From: Competibacter sp963695105
Lineage (GTDB): Bacteria > Pseudomonadota > Gammaproteobacteria > Competibacterales > Competibacteraceae
Assembly (NCBI GenBank): GCA_963695105.1
Contig: CAVOGC010000003.1
Coordinates: 29,061-93,060 of the forward strand
DNA: 64,000 nt
Direction of reading: 5' to 3'
A program made the translations under genes and the position numbers. Below are positions 57,485 to 64,000 of the stretch, one piece after another. A model generated the notes under the pieces. The model was not told where the DNA came from. It saw only the letters and a program-made list of their open reading frames with translations, and made no database searches. The number at the start of each line of letters is the position of its first letter. Position 1 is the first letter of the stretch.

Positions 57485-60481
57485 ATGCCCCAGCCGCAAG
57501 CCGAAACCCGCTTCATCGAGTTGATGGCCGAGTTGTTCCAAATGGACGAGGCGGAGGCGCTGGACTTCGGATTTTATCGGATGATCCGCCGGCATAACCG
57601 GGAGGCGCGGGCATTTCTGGGCGAGATCATCGCCACCCAAGGCTGGAAGACGCTCAAGGGCGGGCGGCTGTCGGCCTTACTGGCGGCGGCGTTCCGGGAG
57701 GCGGAGGCCGAAGCGGCCGCCGAGGATCAGCAGCGGCTCGCCGTGCTGGAAAAGCAGTTGGGCCTCAAGCCAGGCATGAACACGCAGGAGCGGGACTTGC
57801 GCTTGACCGCGCTGGCAACGGTTCCCGCGACTGCCGAACTGGTCAACGAATACCGCGCCGTCCTGGAACGCAAGGTGGCGGCGTCCACCGCCACGCTGGA
57901 TCGCAGCGAAGTGTTCAACCGTCTGTATCAGTTTTTCTCGCGCCATTATCAGGACGGCGATTTCATCGTGGCCCGGCGCTACGGGCGGGACGGTAGCCGC
58001 TATCTGCGCTCGACCGGCGAGGATACCGAGTTTCATTGGGCCACCGAGGGGATGTATTACATCAAGTCGGGCGATGTCTTCACCGACTTTCCGATCAGGC
58101 TGTCGCAGGGCCAGCGGCTGCTGTTCACGGTGGAACCGGAGACCTTGGCCGCGACGCGGGCGGCGCTGAAACCGAACGACAAGGCACATTACGAGTTAGC
58201 CTCGGTCAGCCGCGCCGAAGAGGGGTGCTGGCGGGTATGCCTGAACTATCTGAAGGGCGCGCGCAGCGAGCGGCATAAAGACGAGATCGTGAATGCCGTG
58301 CAACGGGATTGCGGCGGCGACGACGCGGAGATCCGGCGCTGGCTCAACCAGTTCATCGCCCGCAATCAGAACGATTTTTTCATTCACCAGCGGCTCGGGC
58401 CGGCGTTGCGCGAAGACCTGGACATTTTCATCAAGACCGAGGTGCTGGACACCGATCAATTGCTGGCCGGCGGCGATTTGCCGCAACGAGTGTTGCGGGT
58501 TGCCCGTATCGTGCGGGAAGTGGGACAGCCGATCATCGCTTTTCTGGCCGCGCTGGCCGATTTCCAAAAGAGCTTATGGGAAAAGAAAAAGCTGGTTTTT
58601 TCAACCCGCTACGTCATTACACTGGATCGGATTGATCGGTTGGCCGGGCGGGAATGGCTGGAGGCGCATCTTGAATGCATCGTGCAGGCCCAGCGCGCGG
58701 AATGGCAAACGCTGGGTCTGGGCGAATATGCCGATGCCGCCGCCTGTCGTGTGGAGAAAAGCGGCGATCTGGTCACCGAAACCACGCACCGCTACCTGCC
58801 CCTGCCGGTGGACACCACCCATTTCGACGAGGCGTTCAAATGGGCGCTGCTGGAGGCGGTCAGCCGCGAACACCCGTTGGATGAGGCACTCGACGGGCTG
58901 GCGCTGCATTCCGACAACTGGCAAGCGTTGCATCTGCTCCAGGCCAAGTACCGCGAGCGGGTGAAGTGCGTTTACATTGACCCGCCGTACAACACCGGCA
59001 GCGACGGCTTCCCGTACAAAGACGCCTATCAACATGCCTCGTGGCTGGCGATGATCGACGAGCGCCTGTCCATCGCCAAGGGCTTGATGGATCAGCAGGC
59101 GGCATTGTTCGTTTCTCTCGATGACCATGAACAGCCGGCATTCCGGTTGCTGGCGGATCGGCTGTACGGCCCGGCCAATTTTGTAGCCACGGTCATCTGG
59201 CAAAAGATTTATTCGCCCAAAAATTCGGCTAAACACTTCTCCGAAGATCACGATTATCTGCTGGTCTACGCGCGCAACGCGGAACACTGGCTTCCGGAAC
59301 TGTTACCTCGCACAGCCGAAATGGAAGCGCGCTATGGCAATCCGGACAACGACCCGCGTGGCCCTTGGACTTCTGGTGATGTTTCCGCGCGCAATCCCTA
59401 CAGTGAAGGCCGCTATCCCATCACCTGCCCATCCGGGCGGATAATTCCCGGACCGCCGCCAGGCACTTATTGGCGCGTATCCAAAACGAAGTTCGATGAA
59501 CTTAACCGTGATGGCCGCATCTGGTGGGGGGAAAGTGGCGACAACATGCCGCGTTTCAAACGCTTTCTGAGTGAAGTCAAACAGGGGCGGGTACCGCAAA
59601 CCATCTGGTCCTACCAGGAAGTCGGCCACACGCAGGACGCCAAGAAGGAACTGTTGGCCTATACCCCCTTGGCCGAAAATGAGTCGGTATTCCAAACGCC
59701 CAAGCCCACGGCCTTGATTCGCCGCGTTCTTTCTTTAGCGACCGAAGCGATAGGCGTGGAGGAATGGGTGCTGGATTTCTTCGCCGGTTCCGGCACGACC
59801 GGTCATGCGGTCATCGCCCAGAACCACGCCGACGACGGCCATCGTAAATTTATGCTGGTGGAATGTAACGCCTACTTCGATACGCTGCTCTTGCCGCGTC
59901 TGAAGCGAGCGGCCTGGTCCCCGGAATGGAAGGAAAACGGCAAAACGGACGGCCCCGGCCTGTTCCTGCGCGTCCAGACCCTGGAGCAATACGACGACAC
60001 CCTGGCCAATCTCGCCATCGAACCGGAAACCGGCCAATCCAGCGCTTTCGACTTCGACGACCCCGCTTTCAGCCTGCGCTATCGACTGCATCGCGAAAGC
60101 CAAGCCTTCTACTGCGCAATCGAGCGGTTCGCCTCTCCGTTCGGCTACACCCTGAAACGGGTCGCGGGCGGCGGCGAAGCGCCATCCCAACCCGTCGATC
60201 TGGTGGAAAGTCTCGTCTACCTGCTCGGTCTCGACGTCAGCCGGCTGTACCGCGAAACGCCGGGCGTGGTCATTCTCGGCCATGATCGGCGCGAACAAAC
60301 CGTCGCCGTGTTCTTCCGCGACTGCGCCCACCCCGAAGCGGTCGCATGGCTGCAAGCCAAGCTCGCCGCCCATCCCGCCGACCGCGTGTTCACCAACGAC
60401 CCGGCGGCATTGACGTTTGAAGGCTGCGAGCGGTTCGAGAGCATCGAGGCGGTATTTGCCGGGCAGTTTGGGCAACTTTGA
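57485..60481 (+). CDS. Type III-like site-specific adenine DNA methyltransferase with long N-terminal domain
   Basis: 998 residues. The first about 480 form an unusual extension with no motif recognised. The methylase follows in beta-class order: DPPYNTG (motif IV, residue about 499) before DFFAGSGTTGHAV (motif I, about 764), as in N6-adenine Mod subunits. A final about 190-residue region follows motif I. Typical type III Mod proteins are 550-700 residues. It starts 105 bp from the divergent diaA. It should protect host DNA, and with the downstream helicase would form a restriction or related defence complex. Confidence 0.88.
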   Translation: MPQPQAETRFIELMAELFQMDEAEALDFGFYRMIRRHNREARAFLGEIIATQGWKTLKGGRLSALLAAAFREAEAEAAAEDQQRLAVLEKQLGLKPGMNTQERDLRLTALATVPATAELVNEYRAVLERKVAASTATLDRSEVFNRLYQFFSRHYQDGDFIVARRYGRDGSRYLRSTGEDTEFHWATEGMYYIKSGDVFTDFPIRLSQGQRLLFTVEPETLAATRAALKPNDKAHYELASVSRAEEGCWRVCLNYLKGARSERHKDEIVNAVQRDCGGDDAEIRRWLNQFIARNQNDFFIHQRLGPALREDLDIFIKTEVLDTDQLLAGGDLPQRVLRVARIVREVGQPIIAFLAALADFQKSLWEKKKLVFSTRYVITLDRIDRLAGREWLEAHLECIVQAQRAEWQTLGLGEYADAAACRVEKSGDLVTETTHRYLPLPVDTTHFDEAFKWALLEAVSREHPLDEALDGLALHSDNWQALHLLQAKYRERVKCVYIDPPYNTGSDGFPYKDAYQHASWLAMIDERLSIAKGLMDQQAALFVSLDDHEQPAFRLLADRLYGPANFVATVIWQKIYSPKNSAKHFSEDHDYLLVYARNAEHWLPELLPRTAEMEARYGNPDNDPRGPWTSGDVSARNPYSEGRYPITCPSGRIIPGPPPGTYWRVSKTKFDELNRDGRIWWGESGDNMPRFKRFLSEVKQGRVPQTIWSYQEVGHTQDAKKELLAYTPLAENESVFQTPKPTALIRRVLSLATEAIGVEEWVLDFFAGSGTTGHAVIAQNHADDGHRKFMLVECNAYFDTLLLPRLKRAAWSPEWKENGKTDGPGLFLRVQTLEQYDDTLANLAIEPETGQSSAFDFDDPAFSLRYRLHRESQAFYCAIERFASPFGYTLKRVAGGGEAPSQPVDLVESLVYLLGLDVSRLYRETPGVVILGHDRREQTVAVFFRDCAHPEAVAWLQAKLAAHPADRVFTNDPAALTFEGCERFESIEAVFAGQFGQL

Positions 60482-60495
60482 ACGGAGATATGACC

Positions 60496-60756
60496 ATGAA
60501 CGCCATCCGGCTTAAACCCGAATTTACCGACATCCTGCAACCGCTAGGCGTCGATGCCGGCGATTTTTTCCTTGCCGCCAGCCTCTATCACTCCCACAAG
60601 GTCAGCTTCGCCGCCGCCGCCGCGTTGGCCGGTTTGGATTTTGAAGAATTTCACTACCGGCTTCGGGAACACTTCGGGCACGGTCTGCGGCTGGAAGATG
60701 AAGCCGTACTGGAAGATCTCGCCACGGCTCGGGAATGGGCGAATCACGCGCCATGA
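60496..60756 (+). CDS. UPF0175-like antitoxin
   Basis: 86 residues from the ATG at 60496, with GGAG nine bases upstream. The segment SFAAAAALAGLDFEEFHYRL matches the helix-turn-helix of UPF0175 proteins, which pair with DUF3368 PIN toxins. It begins 14 bp after the methylase stop and overlaps the toxin as ATGA. Confidence 0.8.
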   Translation: MNAIRLKPEFTDILQPLGVDAGDFFLAASLYHSHKVSFAAAAALAGLDFEEFHYRLREHFGHGLRLEDEAVLEDLATAREWANHAP

Positions 60757-61217
60757 AATTGGTGATCAATGCCAGTCCGCTCATTTTTCTGAACAAGGTG
60801 GATGCGTTGTCTCTGCTTTCCGGCTGCTTTGTAGAGATTCTGGTCCCCCCGGCGGTCATTGCCGAGATCCATACTCTCAGACTCCCCTCTTTTATCCAGC
60901 CGGCTACGCTCACGCCGGAAGGCGTAGCCTATGTCAAAGGCGCCGTGGGGCGGCTTCATGCAGGCGAACTGGAGGTCATGGTACTGGCGCGGGAGTATCG
61001 GATCTCCTACGTTGCGCTGGACGATCTGCTGGCGCGTAACAAGGCTAAACAGTTGGGACTGATCCCTGTCGGCACGGCGGGACTGTTATTGCTGGCAAAT
61101 GCCAAGGGGCTGATGGATAAAGCAACTGTCAGAATCAAGCTCCAGAAGCTCATCGATCACCATGGTCTCTACTTGTCGTCGCATGTACTGAAAGACCTTT
61201 GGGCGCAACTGGGGTGA
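60753..61217 (+). CDS. DUF3368-type PIN-domain toxin
   Basis: 154 residues. The opening LVINASPLIFLNKVDALSLL is the DUF3368 form of the PIN motif; the first acidic position is Asn here, as in many DUF3368 members (recalled). The later ELEVMVLAREY and VALDDLLARNKAKQLG stretches supply the other acids. It is expected to be an RNase held in check by the preceding antitoxin. Only one base separates it from the helicase gene. Confidence 0.85.
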   Translation: MKLVINASPLIFLNKVDALSLLSGCFVEILVPPAVIAEIHTLRLPSFIQPATLTPEGVAYVKGAVGRLHAGELEVMVLAREYRISYVALDDLLARNKAKQLGLIPVGTAGLLLLANAKGLMDKATVRIKLQKLIDHHGLYLSSHVLKDLWAQLG

Positions 61218-61218
61218 A

Positions 61219-63690
61219 ATGATAAAAATTTCCGGCCACGCCCGCCTCAAGGCCGCGCTCGTCCTGCGCGACGCGCTGGCCGCCGAACTTGGCTTGTCCC
61301 TGCCCGCAACCATGCGCCAACTCGCCACGGTCGAGGACACCCTCGGCGCGCGGGCCGCCCTGGAGGAAGGTCGCTACCTGGAAGCCTTGGCCTCGCTGTG
61401 TCGGGGCGACGGTGAACGCCTGGCCGTGCTGGACGACCATTTGCGGGCCGCCTGCGCCAAGGTGCGACTGGCGCCGCGCTACGCTCAATATCTGGCCCTG
61501 CTGCTGTTCGCCCACTGGCAAGACGCCCGCGCCAGTGACCCGGCGGCATTGCTCAGCCGGCTCAACGACCGACTGACCGCGCATCCGCCCCAACACGAAA
61601 AACTGGAACCCTTCACCGCAACCGACCTGCAATTCGTCGCCTTCTGGATGGCCACCGCCGCCGGCAAAACGCATGTTCTCCATGCCACGCTGGCCCTGCT
61701 GGAACCGCGCCAGCAATGGGATCGCATCCTGCTGATCACCCCCTCCGAACCGCTCACCCGCCAGCACGCCGACCACCTCCGCCACTTGCGGCAATGGCCG
61801 GTGTTCGCCTATCCGCTAGACGGCGACGCCGCCCGACTGGGCGCTCTATCGCCCGATACGGTCATCGTGCTCGACATCAACAAGCTGGCCGATACCAAAA
61901 AGGGCGAAGGCGTCACCGTGCCCACCGAGGTTTTCCAAGACGGACGGAACCTGGTGTTCGTGGACGAAGGGCACAAGGGCCAGCGCGCCGAAGCCAGCGT
62001 CTGGAAACGCTTGCAACGCGATCTGGCCGGGATCGACGCACCCGACCCGCGCCACCGGGGCCTGCTGCTGGAATTCTCCGCCACCTTCGGCCAAGTCGCG
62101 GAGGCCGAACACGCCTTCGACCGCTACGCCAAATCAGTCGTCTTCGACTATGCCTACGACCGCTTTCACGGCGACCGCTACGGCAAGGACTTCTGGCATG
62201 TCCGGCTGGACAGCGGCGGCGCGGTGGGCGCGCTCGTGCAGCGACACACGTTGACGGCGGCCCTGATCGCCTTCTGGCATCAAATGGCGAGCTATCGCGG
62301 CAGCGCCAGCCAACGGCAGATCAGCGCGGCCGGTTTGCGCATCGCCGCGCCGCTCTGGGTGTTGCTGGGGCTGTCGGTGATCGGCGGCAGCGGCGCCAAA
62401 GCCGATGTAGAGCAGACCAGCGACGTCGTGGAGGTGCTTCGCTTTCTCGATGCCATCCTCCACCGGCCCACCGACTGGGCCGCCTGGGTCGCGGAAGTGC
62501 TGGCCATGTCCGCCAGCGGCGCGGATCTGCTGCCGCCGGACGTGCGCATCGCCCTGACCGGACAGACCACCGAACCGCTTGCCCGGCGCATCCTGGCCGA
62601 CGTGTTCGGCTGGCGGACCGGCGACCAGCCCATTTTGCGCCTGCTGAAAGCCGCGCCGGGCGAACTCGGGCTGGGCCTGCAACGCGGCGACTCGGTGCAT
62701 TACTTCGGCGTGGTCAACGTCGGCGACGCCAACGGCCTGAAAAAAGCCACGGAACAGGCCGGCTTGCACGTAGCCGAAGACGCGCTGACGCCGTCCCTGT
62801 TCGCCGGTCTTCATCAGGATCGAACCGGCATCAACCTGCTGATCGGCTCCCGCCGCTTTGCCGAAGGTTGGGACAATTACCGTGCCTGCTCCCTCACCTT
62901 GCTCCGCCTCGGCCAAGGCGAAGGCGCGTTGATCATTCAGATGTTCGGCCGGGTGGTGCGTTTAGCCGGGGTCAACGGCGACGGCAAACGGTTGGCGAAT
63001 CCATCGACGGAACTCCGACCCTTGCAGACCGCGTACATCCACGGGCTGCGCTCGACCTATCTGGAAACCTTCCTGAACAGCCTGTACGCCAGCGGCGTCG
63101 CCGAAGTTCAATCGCTCGAATGTCCGACCTGGCCCAATCTGCCGACGCCCTCGCCGCTCAAGGCGGTGGTGGCCATCACTCCCACGCCGGACCAATTCAC
63201 GGTCGAAATGACCGGCAGCGACTGGCTGACCGGAATCAACCGGGTCACCCTCTCCTTGGGCGCGACCGCAACGACGACGACCCTGACCGGTACTGGATTG
63301 CGCAGCGCCCAAAGCACAGTGGACTTGGACCTCACGGCCCGATTCCAGCAACAACTGGCCCTGCTCGACCGGGATGGACTGTGGCGGGATCTGGTCGAGT
63401 TCAAGCGCTTGCGGCGCTGGTGGAATGTCCGTTTCGACCGGGCCGCCATCGACGCCGCGCTGACCAGTTCCCGCTACCGGATTATCGGGCTACCCGCCGC
63501 CCTGGCCATCACCGACGAGGCGGATGTACAACGGTTCAATCGGCTGGCGGCCACCCTGCTCCGCCGCCTGTTCGAGAACGCTTACCGCAAGCAGGAAAGC
63601 CGCCACAGCCGCTACGCCCTCACCGACGCTGCGTTGAGCGGCATCCCGGCGATGTATCGGAAGGAATTCAGCCATGGCCAGGAAAAGTAA
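61219..63690 (+). CDS. Type III restriction Res-like DEAD/DEAH helicase
   Basis: 823 residues. Motif I is ATAAGKTHVL (residues about 145-154), motif II VDEGH (about 248-252, DEGH in place of the common DEAH/DECH), motif III LEFSATFG, and motif VI QMFGRVVRLAG. This is the ResIII superfamily-2 helicase used by type III restriction enzymes to translocate. A C-terminal PD-(D/E)XK nuclease is not evident, so cleavage may rest with the next gene. Confidence 0.87.
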   Translation: MIKISGHARLKAALVLRDALAAELGLSLPATMRQLATVEDTLGARAALEEGRYLEALASLCRGDGERLAVLDDHLRAACAKVRLAPRYAQYLALLLFAHWQDARASDPAALLSRLNDRLTAHPPQHEKLEPFTATDLQFVAFWMATAAGKTHVLHATLALLEPRQQWDRILLITPSEPLTRQHADHLRHLRQWPVFAYPLDGDAARLGALSPDTVIVLDINKLADTKKGEGVTVPTEVFQDGRNLVFVDEGHKGQRAEASVWKRLQRDLAGIDAPDPRHRGLLLEFSATFGQVAEAEHAFDRYAKSVVFDYAYDRFHGDRYGKDFWHVRLDSGGAVGALVQRHTLTAALIAFWHQMASYRGSASQRQISAAGLRIAAPLWVLLGLSVIGGSGAKADVEQTSDVVEVLRFLDAILHRPTDWAAWVAEVLAMSASGADLLPPDVRIALTGQTTEPLARRILADVFGWRTGDQPILRLLKAAPGELGLGLQRGDSVHYFGVVNVGDANGLKKATEQAGLHVAEDALTPSLFAGLHQDRTGINLLIGSRRFAEGWDNYRACSLTLLRLGQGEGALIIQMFGRVVRLAGVNGDGKRLANPSTELRPLQTAYIHGLRSTYLETFLNSLYASGVAEVQSLECPTWPNLPTPSPLKAVVAITPTPDQFTVEMTGSDWLTGINRVTLSLGATATTTTLTGTGLRSAQSTVDLDLTARFQQQLALLDRDGLWRDLVEFKRLRRWWNVRFDRAAIDAALTSSRYRIIGLPAALAITDEADVQRFNRLAATLLRRLFENAYRKQESRHSRYALTDAALSGIPAMYRKEFSHGQEK

Positions 63691-64000
63691 ATCGCCACCG
63701 ACCCAAAGCGGCCTGTTCGGCGCCGATGTCACCTGCCCCGATCTCCATAATCTGCCCTTGATCCTCGAACCGCGCGGCGCTTACGAAGTCTTCGCGCCCG
63801 GTAGCGTCTATCAGCCGGTGCTGCTGACGCCGGGGGAATCCCGGATCGACGTCGGTCCCGGCAAACTGGACGCCCACGAAGAACAATTTGTCCGCGACCT
63901 GATTCATTGGCTCTACCCATCCGGTAACCCGCCCCGCAGCGAAAAAACGCCGCTGGCCTGGAAGGACCGGGAGGTTTGGCTCAAACGCAATATCGAGAAG
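63674..64000 (+). CDS. Third component of the restriction-like operon, N-terminal part only
   Basis: 109 codons are visible from the ATG at 63674, overlapping the helicase end by 17 bases. The visible part (GLFGADVTCPDLHNLPLILE, then RGAYEVFAPGSVYQPVLLTP) matches no family I know. Overlap and strand put it in the same operon. A nuclease or loader subunit would fit, but this is a guess. Confidence 0.6.
   Translation, partial: MARKSKSPPTQSGLFGADVTCPDLHNLPLILEPRGAYEVFAPGSVYQPVLLTPGESRIDVGPGKLDAHEEQFVRDLIHWLYPSGNPPRSEKTPLAWKDREVWLKRNIEK

Overview
The window is GC-rich (roughly 60-65 % by eye) and carries a gammaproteobacterial gene set: a complete Rnf complex, the rpoN/PTS-Ntr/Lpt block, the Mla-IbaG-MurA-HisGD block, petABC-sspB and dolP-diaA. 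The mixture of lactate utilisation, pyruvate phosphate dikinase, Rnf and a fused acyl-CoA mutase would fit a polymer- or glycogen-storing relative of Candidatus Competibacter. That placement is inference from gene content, not a phylogenetic result.

Layout. 1-1657: N-terminal part of a B12-dependent fused acyl-CoA mutase (IcmF). 1658-4063: a spacer with a 33-bp tandem repeat, an AraC-type regulator and a coupled cobalamin/metal-receptor-like protein. 4166-9470: rnfABCDGE on the minus strand. 9776-11415: argF and a Nudix hydrolase, separated by strong palindromes. 11528-21330: ptsI, HPr, rapZ, hprK, ptsN, hpf, rpoN, lptB, lptA, lptC, kdsC, kdsD, all minus. 21496-24249: ppdK. 24592-31314: mlaFEDCB, ibaG, murA, hisG, hisD. 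31336-32109: a cysteine-cluster protein. 32232-41032: a lactate regulon with a FadR/LldR-type repressor, lutABC (lutB frameshifted), a two-domain D-lactate dehydrogenase and lactate permease. 41187-47410: an Uma2 protein and an amino-acid ABC transporter interrupted by a two-gene ATPase cassette. 47474-52588: ferredoxin-NADP reductase, a SulP transporter with a cyclic-nucleotide-binding domain, and an RNB-family exoribonuclease. 53015-57379: petABC, sspB, dolP, diaA. 57485-64000: a defence island with a type III-like methyltransferase, a UPF0175/PIN toxin-antitoxin pair, a Res-type helicase and a third gene cut by the window end.

How the parts may work together. Lactate enters through LldP and is oxidised to pyruvate by LutABC and by the Dld-II type enzyme. 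PpdK can turn pyruvate into PEP for gluconeogenesis. Rnf exchanges electrons between ferredoxin and NAD(H) against an ion gradient, and the bc1 complex carries quinol electrons onward. PEP also feeds the regulatory PTS (EI, HPr, EIIA-Ntr), with HPr kinase and RapZ next to sigma-54. Lpt and Mla proteins build and maintain the outer membrane.

The least explained parts are the ATPase pair at 42893-45551, which has an AT-rich promoter with an inverted repeat and is flanked on both sides by copies of a permease 3' end, and the restriction-like operon at 57485-64000, which has a toxin-antitoxin pair between the methylase and helicase genes and an unrecognised third component.
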